A DNA stretch of 64,000 nucleotides from CAWCOU01 sp963797335. GTDB taxonomy: Bacteria; Pseudomonadota; Gammaproteobacteria; JAURND01. Every line of letters begins with the position of its first letter. The first letter of the stretch is position 1. The translations under genes and the position numbers were made by a program. The DNA lies in the NCBI GenBank assembly GCA_963797335.1, contig CAWCOU010000006.1, positions 1,226,393-1,290,392 of the forward strand, in the 5' to 3' direction. This document shows positions 17,098 to 25,859 of this stretch, piece by piece. The notes beneath the pieces are model-generated. The model was not told the origin of the DNA. It saw only the letters and a list, made by a program, of their open reading frames with translations, and made no database searches.

Positions 17098-17316
17098 ATG
17101 GCAGCAGATAATCGTGAAGTTGGTACCGTTAAATGGTTCAATAATGCGAAAGGTTTTGGCTTTATTGAGCGTCAGGGTGGCGAAGATGTATTTGTGCATT
17201 TTAGCGCTATCCGTGGGGACGGACATCGCTCCCTGAATGATGGCCAACGTGTAAAATTCACGGTCACTAAAGGAGCAAAAGGATTTCAAGCAGAAGATGT
17301 GGTTGTGGACGAATAA
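17098..17316 (+). CDS. Cold-shock domain protein (CspA family)
   Basis: A 72-aa single-stranded nucleic-acid binding protein. It has REVGTVKWFNNAKGFGFIER with RNP1 (KGFGFI) and VFVHFSAI (RNP2), then the conserved FTVTKGAKGFQAEDVV end. The start at ATG 17,098 follows AAGAGG; an in-frame TTG at 17,035 would add 21 residues not found in the family. A long leader upstream and an intrinsic terminator downstream mark a monocistronic unit. Which paralogue it corresponds to cannot be told from sequence. Confidence 0.95.
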   Translation: MAADNREVGTVKWFNNAKGFGFIERQGGEDVFVHFSAIRGDGHRSLNDGQRVKFTVTKGAKGFQAEDVVVDE

Positions 17317-17344
17317 CCAAAAGTCTTTTCTTTTTACCAAAAAA

Positions 17345-17367
17345 GGCGCTTTAATAGCGCCTTTTTT
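17345..17367 (+). terminator. Rho-independent terminator of the cold-shock gene
   Basis: GGCGCT (17,345-17,350), loop TTAAT, AGCGCC (17,356-17,361), then six T. An A-run precedes the stem, so it could also work in reverse. It lies 28 nt after the stop codon. Confidence 0.9.
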
Positions 17368-17423
17368 GTGAGTATGTTATTCTCGCCTTATCCTATCCCA
17401 ACTTATGGAAAAGCGGCCCTACC

Positions 17424-17975
17424 ATGAACCATTTTCTTTCCTTTCGTCTAGTTAAGTTGCTTTTTTTTCCTTGTTTACTATTCGGTTTAAGTAGTTCCGG
17501 ATATGGCCACTACGCCATTGTCCCACCACCGCTGGTGTATACCCCAGGCCCCGTGGTCGTCCCTAACTACAGTCCCCTTTTAGCGCAATTACGTCATGCT
17601 AAAGGGGTGGAAATTGTTCAAGTAGGTAATCAACTCAGAATCATCATGGGTGTTGATTGCTTTTTTAAACACCAAAGCGCAACCCGTATTAACTCGGCAG
17701 AGATACCTACTTTAAATTGCATAGCTCAACTTTTACGCTCCTTTGGCAATTCCTCCATCGTCGTCGAAGGTCACACCGATAACGTCGGCCCAGATGCAGT
17801 TAAATTCGCACGCTCGCTCCAACAGGCTAAAACCATAGTCGCCTATTTGTGGTCACAGGGCGTTCCCCTTGAAAATATGGAAGCCGTGGGCTGCGGTGAT
17901 ACCCGCCCGGTGTCGAGTAATAAAATACCGGCCGGAAGCACCGCGAATCGCCGAATAGAAATTCGGGTCGGCTAA
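17424..17975 (+). CDS. OmpA-family envelope protein
   Basis: A signal peptide (about 1-28, LLFFPCLLFGLSSSGYG) is followed by a Pro-rich segment (VPPPLVYTPGPVVVP). A C-terminal OmpA-like peptidoglycan-binding domain follows: SIVVEGHTDNVGPDAVKFAR, then VGCGDTRPVSSNKIPAGSTA and NRRIEI. The TDNVG and NRR elements hold the peptidoglycan contacts. No lipobox cysteine is visible, so it is probably periplasmic rather than lipid-anchored. Single-gene unit, facing the GIN-domain gene across a perfect 23-bp hairpin. Its specific role is unknown. Confidence 0.82.
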   Translation: MNHFLSFRLVKLLFFPCLLFGLSSSGYGHYAIVPPPLVYTPGPVVVPNYSPLLAQLRHAKGVEIVQVGNQLRIIMGVDCFFKHQSATRINSAEIPTLNCIAQLLRSFGNSSIVVEGHTDNVGPDAVKFARSLQQAKTIVAYLWSQGVPLENMEAVGCGDTRPVSSNKIPAGSTANRRIEIRVG

Positions 17976-18006
17976 TTCGAGTCCTTCTTGTCCCATTAGT
18001 ATCTAC

Positions 18007-18058
18007 ACAAGTAGGAAACTCCTTCTCCCACAATGGGGAGAAGGAGTTTCCTACTTGT
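18007..18058. terminator. Perfect 23-bp inverted repeat between convergent genes
   Basis: Arm 18,007-18,029 is an exact reverse complement of 18,036-18,058, with loop ACAATG. The core CTCCTTCTCCC / GGGAGAAGGAG resembles the hairpin at 9,708. Placed tail-to-tail between the OmpA-like and GIN-domain genes, it probably ends or protects both transcripts; a T-run is lacking. Confidence 0.7.
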
Positions 18059-18071
18059 CCGCGGGACGACG
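18054..18071. repeat. Dispersed repeat family B, short copy
   Basis: CTTGTCCGCGGGACGACG, a core that also occurs, in longer form, near 32,670, 37,119 and (diverged) 57,829. It abuts the 23-bp inverted repeat. Confidence 0.6.
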
Positions 18072-18073
18072 TG

Positions 18074-19024
18074 CTATCTCAATCGTAAAATATTCCCGGA
18101 ATTCTGGCTATGACCGGCGGTGATGGCGGGGACATGGGTGTAGAAGATGTTGCTGTTTCCTGAAGCAAAGGCGTAAAGAACGCGCACTGGCCAAACTTCG
18201 GCGCTGGCATTGTCTTGAGTCTGGACATACACTAGCCTTGCTGGTAACTGCATAGCTGCTAAACGAATAGCACCACCCAGATGAGCGTCCAGTATATCCA
18301 CCCGCCCTGCTAAGAATAACCGATTAGCACCAAAGCCGTTGATAGATAGGTGATCACCGGATACCTGTGACAGCGAAATACTGCCGCTGCTGTTGTCCAA
18401 AATGCTATCGATATGCAAATTCCCTTCCAGATTAACGCTGGCTTGATCCTGAGTGATTAGTGTAAGTCCTGAACTAGTAACACCATACCCCGAAAGACGA
18501 CTCGGCCCCCCTAAGCGCACACTTGATAATGGGCCATTACTGTTTATTTTCACGATGATCCACGGGTTGTAAAAAATTTTCTGTGAGGCCTCTTCTGGTG
18601 GCGCTGGTCGCATGCGCAAAACCAAGGCGCCATTCACCACGACCGATGAGACCCTAGCCATGGCTCGCGGGTCGCCATTAAGATCGACGCTTGGCTTCGA
18701 TCGACTACCACCTGCAACCGTCACCCGAAAAGGTCCGTCAATATCTAATGCCGCAAAATGAGAAAGATACCGTTTTTGAGAGAGTAATTGAGTGGTTTGA
18801 TGATGTATAGCCACTGTTTTAGCGGTAGTGGTTTGGACGGTTTTATTGTTGGCTGGTTTGTTATTTACTGAGGGCGTGTGAGTTGCGCTTGAAGCTGGCG
18901 CTGGCAGAATACCTGGCTCGCTGTAATAGGGCAGATCATAACGACTCTCATCCTGCGCCCAAATGGAAAAGGACAATAGACACAATGCCCACAGTAAAAC
19001 TTTGCTTTGATAGATGCGCTTCAT
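18074..19024 (-). CDS. Exported protein with a GIN (DUF2807-like) beta-helical domain
   Basis: A signal peptide (about 1-23, ending SIWA) is followed by a Thr/Ala/Asn-rich linker to about 85. The rest, from HFAALDIDGPFRVTVAGG, resembles the GIN/DUF2807 domain: short repeated beta-strands with LTLITQDQASVNLEG, LDNSSGSISLSQVSG and NGFGANRLFLAG. Such domains form right-handed beta-helices of unknown function in the cell envelope. It lies 83 nt from psd on the same strand but I see no functional link. Confidence 0.7.
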   Translation of the reverse strand: MKRIYQSKVLLWALCLLSFSIWAQDESRYDLPYYSEPGILPAPASSATHTPSVNNKPANNKTVQTTTAKTVAIHHQTTQLLSQKRYLSHFAALDIDGPFRVTVAGGSRSKPSVDLNGDPRAMARVSSVVVNGALVLRMRPAPPEEASQKIFYNPWIIVKINSNGPLSSVRLGGPSRLSGYGVTSSGLTLITQDQASVNLEGNLHIDSILDNSSGSISLSQVSGDHLSINGFGANRLFLAGRVDILDAHLGGAIRLAAMQLPARLVYVQTQDNASAEVWPVRVLYAFASGNSNIFYTHVPAITAGHSQNSGNILRLR

Positions 19025-19107
19025 GTCTGGCCACTCATCCTGATATTGAAAAGCTGATTAGATTATACCTAAACTACGATTTACTACAAAAATATCCTTA
19101 CAGCGAC

Positions 19108-19944
19108 TCAAGAAAATAATCCCATCGCTTGGCCCATGTTCACTTTCTCATCGGCAATTGCTTTTTCTAACCATTGCACCTTTGGATTAGCAAATAAAAC
19201 GAGCACGGTCGACCCGAGTCGAAATCGTCCCATCTCATCTCCTTTAGACATGGCAAGAGGCGAGTTTTCATAAGAAGAATGAACAATCTCCCTATTGCCA
19301 CCGGGCGTCACCAGACCTGACCACACGGTTTCAATGCCGGCAACAATCATGGCGCCGACTAAAACCACCGCCATCTTGCCCATCTCGGTATCAAAAAACG
19401 TAACCAGTCGTTCATTCCTAGCAAATAATCGGGGTATCTGTCGAACGGACTCTTGATTGACTGAAAACAATTGCCCAGGTATATAAGTCATCGCTGTTAA
19501 CCTGCCATTAAACGGCATATGCACTCGGTGATAATCCGCTGGCGCTAGATATAAGGTCATGAAGCTACCCTGGGTAAAAGCGGCTGCCCGTTCATTATCC
19601 GCTATTAGCTCTTCCACACTAAAATCAAATCCTTTGGCTTGAAAAATGCTTCCCTGTAAGATACTACCGCTTTGACTGATACAACCATCGACGGGGGAGA
19701 TTATGACGTTTTTATCCGAGGCGATGGGACGTAGTTCTGGTTTGAGCGCCCGAGTAAAAAAATCATTGAATGTTGGATAGCTGAATGGGTCTGATGATAT
19801 GGCCTCACTCATTTTCACAGCATAACGAGCAATAAATAGCCGAATCAATTGATTTTTTAACCATGGCCAGCGACTCTGGGCAAGATAGCCCACGATGCGG
19901 GATAATACATGCTGCGGTATTAAATACTGCCAAAATACCTTCAT
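19108..19944 (-). CDS. psd: Phosphatidylserine decarboxylase proenzyme
   Basis: Inner-membrane pyruvoyl enzyme that makes phosphatidylethanolamine. The self-cleavage motif LGST is present in FRLGSTVLVLF near residue 245, where Ser becomes the pyruvoyl group. Other family blocks are YPTFNDFFTRALKPELRPI, SPVDGCISQSG and YLAPADYHRVHMPFNG. At 278 aa it is normal for the bacterial type. It diverges from rsmB with 45 nt between starts, so their promoters overlap. Confidence 0.96.
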   Translation of the reverse strand: MKVFWQYLIPQHVLSRIVGYLAQSRWPWLKNQLIRLFIARYAVKMSEAISSDPFSYPTFNDFFTRALKPELRPIASDKNVIISPVDGCISQSGSILQGSIFQAKGFDFSVEELIADNERAAAFTQGSFMTLYLAPADYHRVHMPFNGRLTAMTYIPGQLFSVNQESVRQIPRLFARNERLVTFFDTEMGKMAVVLVGAMIVAGIETVWSGLVTPGGNREIVHSSYENSPLAMSKGDEMGRFRLGSTVLVLFANPKVQWLEKAIADEKVNMGQAMGLFS

Positions 19945-19989
19945 TGCGAACCTTCCGAAGAATGAGACACCGATTGACTGAGAATTTTT

Positions 19990-21288
19990 ATGAATCCACG
20001 CGTTACCGCCGCTAAAATACTAGTAGAAGTGATTCATCACCACCACTCTTTAACACCCAGTCTCAGTGCAGGAACTCTATCACCACAACTGAAGGAGCCT
20101 GGCTTGGTCAAAGAGCTGTGTTTTGGAGTCATACGTTGGTATTTTCGTCTCGACGGCATTTTAAAGCAACTGCTAAATCAACCGTTGAAAGCCAAGGATG
20201 CCGATGTGCAAATGCTCTTATTGATTGGGCTTTATCAGCTTCTGTATTTACGGATTCCTGATCACGCCGCCGTCTCCGTCACCGTGGAGGCAGCCAGGAA
20301 TCTCAAAAAGGCATGGGCGACTCAACTGATTAATGGGGTATTGCGACAATTTCTACGAAAGAAACAAACCCTTTTGACCACTGTGGACAATGACCCCGTC
20401 ACTCACTTCGCTCACCCACTTTGGTTAATCAACCTTCTGCGTTCTGCTTATCCCCATCATTGGCAAGAAATTCTGGCAGCAAACAACACACATCCACCCT
20501 TGTGGCTACGCGTCAATACACTCAAAACCACTCGTGAGGATTATTTAACTCTACTTCACCAGCACAGTTTAGATGCCAAGCTTTCTGCCATTGCCGCTCA
20601 GGCCATAGAGTTGACCACACCTAAAGATGTTGAGCATATTCCTGGCTTCAAACAAGGGTTATGCTCTATACAAGACGCTGCTGCGCAGCTCGCCGCCGAT
20701 TTATTGGCTTTAGCCCCTGGTCAATCGGTGTTGGATGCTTGCGCAGCTCCCGGAAGTAAGTCCGCACATATCTGTGAGCGGGTTAACAACATAGAACTCA
20801 CGGCGCTAGATATGGATTCTTCTCGATTAGCTCGCGGCAAAGAAACCTGGCAACGACTGACATTACCGGATATTCATTGGCTGGTCGGTGATGCAAGTAC
20901 TCCTGCTAGTTGGTGGGATGGCCAATCTTTTGACCGAATTCTTTTGGATGCTCCTTGTTCAGCGACCGGTGTTATTAGACGTCACCCGGATATCAAAATT
21001 CTTCGTCAAGAAACGGATATTGCTTCGTTGGTAACACTGCAACAGCAGATATTGACAGCGTTATGGCCCTTATTAAAAAAAGGGGGGCTGTTAGTGTATG
21101 CTACTTGTTCTATATTGCCTCAAGAAAATGAGGAAGTGTTGCAACTTTTTTTAAAAAATCATCTGGATGCACAAGAGCAGGTAATTGCGGCGGATTGGGG
21201 AATAGCTAGAACTATTGGCAGGCAAATATTACCGGGTTCGCTTGGGATGGATGGGTTTTATTATGCGCGATTGATCAAAAAGTCCTAG
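19990..21288 (+). CDS. rsmB: 16S rRNA (cytosine-967-C5)-methyltransferase RsmB
   Basis: An N-terminal NusB-like RNA-binding domain (about 1-140, AVSVTVEAARNLKKAWA) is followed by a SAM-dependent methyltransferase domain. The SAM loop is LDACAAPGSKSAHI. Two cysteines typical of m5C enzymes lie in LLDAPCSATGVIRRHPDIK and YATCSILPQENE. At 432 aa it matches the family. fmt and def, often upstream in gammaproteobacteria, are absent here. Confidence 0.96.
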   Translation: MNPRVTAAKILVEVIHHHHSLTPSLSAGTLSPQLKEPGLVKELCFGVIRWYFRLDGILKQLLNQPLKAKDADVQMLLLIGLYQLLYLRIPDHAAVSVTVEAARNLKKAWATQLINGVLRQFLRKKQTLLTTVDNDPVTHFAHPLWLINLLRSAYPHHWQEILAANNTHPPLWLRVNTLKTTREDYLTLLHQHSLDAKLSAIAAQAIELTTPKDVEHIPGFKQGLCSIQDAAAQLAADLLALAPGQSVLDACAAPGSKSAHICERVNNIELTALDMDSSRLARGKETWQRLTLPDIHWLVGDASTPASWWDGQSFDRILLDAPCSATGVIRRHPDIKILRQETDIASLVTLQQQILTALWPLLKKGGLLVYATCSILPQENEEVLQLFLKNHLDAQEQVIAADWGIARTIGRQILPGSLGMDGFYYARLIKKS

Positions 21289-21389
21289 GGGACGACGTAG
21301 GGGAGCGTGTGACGACAGACCCTAGTAAAGGGATGCCATGGATTGGTGGGTGTGCTTTGTCTCTGTTCGAGCTTTATGGTGGGCAGGAG

Positions 21390-21415
21390 GGTGGGCAAAG
21401 CAAAGCGTGCCCACC
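21390..21415. repeat. Dispersed 26-bp palindromic repeat, family A, copy 3
   Basis: GGTGGGC (21,390-21,396) pairs with GCCCACC (21,409-21,415). The right flank AGAAGGCTTCGA matches, inverted, the flank of the 5,579 copy, so the mobile unit is larger than the palindrome. It lies between the convergent rsmB and uspA genes. Confidence 0.78.
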
Positions 21416-21466
21416 AGAAGGCTTCGAAGAGAGGAAAGCCCTACCCACTATTCCCCGAAACCCGAA

Positions 21467-21904
21467 TTATTTTTCTTTAATACGAACCGCTAACACATCG
21501 CATTTAGCGCCGTGCAGCACCGCATTAGCCGTTGAACCCAGTAATAGACGAACCCCGTGTCGACCATGGCTGCCCAATAAAATGAGGTCCGCGCCAATCG
21601 ATTCTGCTTCTTCAATAATGACCAGTTTAGCAGGACCTATCTTTATAATTTGATTACTGGCCATCACGTTTAATTTGGTACCAAGCTGTGCCATGGCTTC
21701 TTTTGCATTCTCTAGTAACATTTCTTCGATATCGGCACCGGCGGCAATTCCGTAAGCTGCACCATAACTGCTCATATGTTCCACAGCGTGAATTAAGGTG
21801 AGTTTAGCGCCGAATTGTTTCGCTAACTCAATCGCTTTTCTGGTGGGTAAATCATCACAGGTTGAATCTAATTCGACAGCAACTAAGATGTGGTTGTAGG
21901 CCAT
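21467..21904 (-). CDS. Universal stress protein UspA family
   Basis: A 145-aa single-domain stress protein. It opens MAYNHILVAVELDST and ends with the ATP-binding motif GSHGRHGVRLLLGSTANAVL followed by CDVLAVRIKE. The start at 21,904 follows GAGGAG; an upstream in-frame Met at 21,964 is less likely. Its 5' side faces the DnaA-box cluster, so its promoter would lie within or beside the putative origin. Confidence 0.92.
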   Translation of the reverse strand: MAYNHILVAVELDSTCDDLPTRKAIELAKQFGAKLTLIHAVEHMSSYGAAYGIAAGADIEEMLLENAKEAMAQLGTKLNVMASNQIIKIGPAKLVIIEEAESIGADLILLGSHGRHGVRLLLGSTANAVLHGAKCDVLAVRIKEK

Positions 21905-21989
21905 GGCGGTTATTCTCCTCAAGTAAAATCTAGAATTTGATCCTCTGATAAACACTAACGCCAACAGTGATATCCGTATTATTGATCAT

Positions 21990-22290
21990 AACAGGTAATC
22001 TGTAGCAGTTTCAACAGAAGTCCCACGTTTCTTATCCACAGGTACTGGTGAATAACAGCTGTATAACCTAAGGATAACCTGAACACAAAAAACGAGCTTG
22101 ATTTTTCACACATGTTATCCACAAGCAAGAAACCGATTAGAGGATAGGAAAATTAAGAAACTAAACGTTTGGATAAAAAGAACTAAAGTCACTTATCCAC
22201 ACAAAAAAAGGGACACAATAGCAACAATAATCTTTAAATATATATTTTATTATGATTATGTAGCTGAGAACTCGGAAAAACAGCTATCGT
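21990..22290. other. oriC: Putative chromosomal replication origin (oriC)
   Basis: A gene-free stretch with three perfect DnaA boxes TTATCCACA in the same orientation at 22,032-22,040, 22,115-22,123 and 22,193-22,201. Two one-mismatch boxes lie on the other strand at 22,047-22,055 and 22,168-22,176. An AT-rich tract of DNA-unwinding type follows at about 22,225-22,262 (ATCTTTAAATATATATTTTA). A random 9-mer is expected about 0.5 times in 64 kb on both strands. The boxes are evenly spaced, about 80 nt apart. The dnaA gene is 29 kb away and its own upstream region has no perfect box. Inference from sequence only. Confidence 0.65.
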
Positions 22291-22384
22291 GGAAAAGTAA
22301 ATTTTGCTACACTTAGTTACTTTTTATGGATTTTTTACAAACCCTTCCCGTTCTGAAACCTTGTTCCACCCCTGGAGTCTTGGC

Positions 22385-23776
22385 ATGAGCTTTGTTAAGT
22401 CCTTATTTCGAACCAAACCGTTAGATTCTTTTGATTTGCGCGACAATAGCTTACGCCGCTGTTTATCCTCGTTTGATCTCACATTGCTCGGAGTGGGTGC
22501 CATTGTCGGAGCAGGGGTCTTCGTGTTAACGGGTATTGCTGCAGCGACCAGAGCAGGCCCTGCCGTAATTTTGTCCTATATTCTCTCTGCGCTTGCTTGC
22601 GGGTTCACCGCATTTGCTTATGCAGAATTATCTTCTTCTATCGGCGGCTGTGGTAGCGCATATGGTTACTCACTAGCGGGTTTGGGGGAACTCATCGCCT
22701 GGATTATTGGTTGGGATTTGTTATTAGAATACAGCGTGGCCTGTGCTGCTGTTTCGATTGGTTGGTCAGGTTATGTGAATAATATTTTTATGGCAATGGG
22801 CATTCATTTACCCCACGCCTTAACGATGAACCCTTTCCAAGGTGGTATTGTCAATTTGCCTGCTGTTTTTATTATCCTAGTGATTATGGCTTTACTTTGT
22901 ATCGGGATAAAAGAAAGTGTCCGAGTCAATAAAGTCATTGTCTTTATCAAGCTGGCCGTGATTTTATTATTTATCTTATTAGCCTTGCCACATTTTAATC
23001 CGGGAGTAAATTGGCATCCGTTCGCGCCTTTTGGTTGGCCTGGCATCGCCAGCGGTGCGGCGTTAGTGTTCTTTGCCTATATTGGTTTTGATGCCGTATC
23101 CACTGCGGCAGAAGAAGCAAAAGATCCTCAACGTGACGTACCCAGGGGCATTATTGCGTCCTTAGTGGTTTGCACGGTGCTCTATATTTTGGTTGCCGGT
23201 GTATTAACCGCTGCCGTGCCTTATACGAAATTAAATGTCAGTTCTCCTATTGCAGAAGCATTATTGATGATGGGGTATCGGTTTGGCGGTGCTGTGGTTG
23301 CCTTGGGTGCTATTGCTGGTTTGAGCACTGTTATTTTGGTGATGTATTACGGACTGACCCGAATTTTCTTAGCGATGTCTCGGGATGGGTTATTACCCTC
23401 GTCACTCGCTCAAATTCACCCCACTTCTAAAACTCCAGTCCGGATTATCCTGGTTGCCGGCATCATCATCGCGATTGTGGCCGGCGTAACGCCCATCAAT
23501 GAAGTGGCCGAGTTAACCAATATCGGCACGCTAGCGGCCTTTACGGTCGTCTGTGCAGGCGTTATTGTGCTACGAAGAACTAAGCCCGACTTGATTAGAC
23601 CGTTTAAAACGCCCTTATCACCGTTCATGCCGTTTTTAGGGATTATATTCTGCGTATATCTCATGCTGAATCTTTCCGCCACTACCTGGAAGAGCTTCTT
23701 TATTTGGACAGCGATCGGTCTATTGATTTATTTTGTCTACAGTCGCCCCCGCAGTGTGCTGAGGCTCGCGCCCTAG
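22385..23776 (+). CDS. APC-superfamily amino-acid permease (cationic amino-acid transporter type)
   Basis: Inner-membrane carrier with about 12 hydrophobic helices. The first helix has the GVGAIVGAGVFVLTG substrate-binding loop, and FFAYIGFDAVSTAAEEAKDP is typical of the YfnA/CAT group. I prefer ATG 22,385 (MSFVKSLFRTKPLDSFDL), 463 aa, with GGAG upstream; an earlier in-frame ATG at 22,304 would add a non-conserved leader. Substrate cannot be fixed from sequence. Amino-acid uptake systems of this type are numerous in Legionellales. Confidence 0.9.
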   Translation: MSFVKSLFRTKPLDSFDLRDNSLRRCLSSFDLTLLGVGAIVGAGVFVLTGIAAATRAGPAVILSYILSALACGFTAFAYAELSSSIGGCGSAYGYSLAGLGELIAWIIGWDLLLEYSVACAAVSIGWSGYVNNIFMAMGIHLPHALTMNPFQGGIVNLPAVFIILVIMALLCIGIKESVRVNKVIVFIKLAVILLFILLALPHFNPGVNWHPFAPFGWPGIASGAALVFFAYIGFDAVSTAAEEAKDPQRDVPRGIIASLVVCTVLYILVAGVLTAAVPYTKLNVSSPIAEALLMMGYRFGGAVVALGAIAGLSTVILVMYYGLTRIFLAMSRDGLLPSSLAQIHPTSKTPVRIILVAGIIIAIVAGVTPINEVAELTNIGTLAAFTVVCAGVIVLRRTKPDLIRPFKTPLSPFMPFLGIIFCVYLMLNLSATTWKSFFIWTAIGLLIYFVYSRPRSVLRLAP

Positions 23777-23908
23777 TACAGAAATTTGCGTTTCACAGCA
23801 CTGAAATAAGGCGTATTTAATTTAAATCGAGTAGAATAAAGGTTTGGGGAGTCTCCACAATTAAAATTAAAGACTCCGGACGTATTTTGTCAGAAATGAG
23901 CGACGTTT

Positions 23909-24274
23909 ATGACTAAAAATTCAGATAATATACAAACATCATCTACTAATTTAGGGGTTGAACAGCCATTATTGTCAACCGATCAGAACCAAAATGAACC
24001 ACAGCCGCAATTACAATGGCCGACCCAGAAAGAAGATATGGAAGCGGCCTCCTTCATCATAAAAAAATACACGGAAATGAGTGAGGGTGAGCCCCTGGGA
24101 TTTATTGAACTCATTGTATATAAAGGGAAAAAAAAGAAGATGGAGCTCAAAACACCAGAGTGGATTGTGGAACTGCAAAACTATTTCCGCAGCCTTTATG
24201 GCTATGAGCTGGGGCATAACGTGACCAGTAAAGTACTGACCAAATTTCTGCTAAGGCATGAGACGATTCATTAG
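23909..24274 (+). CDS. Hypothetical protein, 121 aa
   Basis: I do not recognise it. The first 40 residues are polar and Gln/Asn-rich (LSTDQNQNEPQPQLQWPTQ) and probably disordered. A mixed charged core follows (GEPLGFIELIVYKGKKKK, then TPEWIVELQNYFRSLYGYEL), ending HNVTSKVLTKFLLRHETIH. No signal peptide or membrane segment. The spacing from the permease (132 nt) and an A/T-rich upstream region suggest its own promoter. Confidence 0.6.
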   Translation: MTKNSDNIQTSSTNLGVEQPLLSTDQNQNEPQPQLQWPTQKEDMEAASFIIKKYTEMSEGEPLGFIELIVYKGKKKKMELKTPEWIVELQNYFRSLYGYELGHNVTSKVLTKFLLRHETIH

Positions 24275-24310
24275 TTGAAAGGGTGGGGCAGATCACCCCT
24301 TCACATATCA

Positions 24311-24319
24311 TTATCCACA
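24311..24319 (+). promoter_or_regulatory. Isolated perfect DnaA box
   Basis: TTATCCACA, in the same orientation as the three boxes near 22.1 kb, in the gap between the 121-aa gene and ubiD. It may be an accessory site or chance. Confidence 0.4.
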
Positions 24320-24392
24320 AGGTTACATCATGCGCTTAGAGTGAGCCATATTCAGGGGGTCCCTCGCTGCGCTCGGGATGACGGGTATGCTT

Positions 24393-25859
24393 TCACACAA
24401 TCCCTAACTCATCCCAAATAGCATCCACCCGCTGTTTTACATGTTCATCCATCGTAATTGCCTTACCCCAGGGGCGATGGGTTTCCCCGGGCCATTTATG
24501 GGTGGCATCGAAAGCCATTTTGGAGCCAAGGCCGGAAACAGGAGAGGCGAAATCCAAATAGTCAATGGGGGTATTTTCAATAATCACGGTGTCGCGGGCT
24601 GGATCCATGCGTGTGGTTAATGCCCAGATAACATCCTGCCAATTACGGGCATCAATATCGTCGTCGGTCACGATAATATACTTGGTATACATAAACTGCT
24701 TTAGAAAAGACCAGATACCCATCATCACCCGCTTCGCATGACCAGGGTATTGCTTTTTCATTGTAACGACAGCCAATCGGTAGGAACACCCTTCGGGAGG
24801 TAAGTAGAAATCAACAATTTCTGGAAACTGTTTCTGCAAGATGGGGATGAACAGCTCGTTGAGGGCGACCCCTAAAATAGCGGGCTCATCCGGGGGTCGA
24901 CCGGTATAGGTGCTATGGTAAATAGGCTGTTGCCTATGGGTGATGCGTTCCACCGTCAGCACCGGAAACGACTCGGTTTCATTGTAATACCCGGTATGAT
25001 CGCCGAAGGGCCCTTCGACCGCAGTTTCCCCGGGGTAGATTCGTCCTTCCAGGATGATTTCCGCTTGAGCAGGCACTTGTAAAGAAGAGGTCTGGCAAGC
25101 CACTAACTCCGTCTTGCAGCCACGTAATAAGCCAGCAAAAGCATACTCCGAGAGATTATCGGGTATCGGAGTAACGGCTGCGAGTAGGGTAGCAGGATCG
25201 GTGCCTAAGGCAACTGTGACAGGAAAAGGCTCATTAGGGTGGGTTTGTTGCCAGTCTTTATAATCGAGCGCGCCGCCACGATGGGCCAACCAACGCATGA
25301 TCACCTTATTATCCCCAATAATTTGTTGGCGATAAATACCCAGGTTCTGGCGTTTTTTATGAGGCCCTTTTGTAATGACCAGCCCCCAGGTCAGCAAACG
25401 ACCGGCATCTTCTGGCCAGCACGTCTGGGCAGGCAACATGGCTAAATCGACCTGGTGCCCTGCTAATACCTGTTGTTGGCAGGCAGCGGTCTTGACTACC
25501 TTGGGAGCCATTTGCGTTATCTTCCGCAGCAGCGGTAACGATTTCCAGGCTTCCCTTAGATTTTGAGGTGGTTCAGGTGCCGAGAGAAAGGCCAGTAGTT
25601 TTCCTAACTCTCGCACCTGCGTTAAATCTTGTTGGCCTAAACCGAGCGCAACACGTTGTGTGGTGCCAAATAAATTGCCCAACAAAGGAATCTGGGAATG
25701 TTTAGGGTGAGTAAATAACAGGGCCGGGCCACCGCGGCGCAGCGTTCGATCGCAAATTTCGGTGATTTCCAGGTAAGGATCAACAGGAACCGTCACCTCT
25801 TTGAGCTCACCGTTTTTTTCCAGAAGCGTCAGAAAGCTGCGTAAATCGCTATAAATCAA
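24393..25859 (-). CDS. ubiD: 4-hydroxy-3-polyprenylbenzoate decarboxylase UbiD
   Basis: prFMN-dependent decarboxylase of ubiquinone synthesis. At 488 aa it is full length. Recognisable blocks are MIYSDLRSFLTLLEKNGEL, GRIYPGETAVEGPFGDHTGY with the catalytic Glu-rich region, STYTGRPPDEPAILG and KYIIVTDDDIDARNWQDVIW. The C-terminal GSKMAFDATHKWPGETHRPW is typical. The start codon overlaps the rho stop by 4 nt, so the two are translationally coupled. A ubiX flavin prenyltransferase is needed but is not in this window. Confidence 0.96.
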   Translation of the reverse strand: MIYSDLRSFLTLLEKNGELKEVTVPVDPYLEITEICDRTLRRGGPALLFTHPKHSQIPLLGNLFGTTQRVALGLGQQDLTQVRELGKLLAFLSAPEPPQNLREAWKSLPLLRKITQMAPKVVKTAACQQQVLAGHQVDLAMLPAQTCWPEDAGRLLTWGLVITKGPHKKRQNLGIYRQQIIGDNKVIMRWLAHRGGALDYKDWQQTHPNEPFPVTVALGTDPATLLAAVTPIPDNLSEYAFAGLLRGCKTELVACQTSSLQVPAQAEIILEGRIYPGETAVEGPFGDHTGYYNETESFPVLTVERITHRQQPIYHSTYTGRPPDEPAILGVALNELFIPILQKQFPEIVDFYLPPEGCSYRLAVVTMKKQYPGHAKRVMMGIWSFLKQFMYTKYIIVTDDDIDARNWQDVIWALTTRMDPARDTVIIENTPIDYLDFASPVSGLGSKMAFDATHKWPGETHRPWGKAITMDEHVKQRVDAIWDELGIV

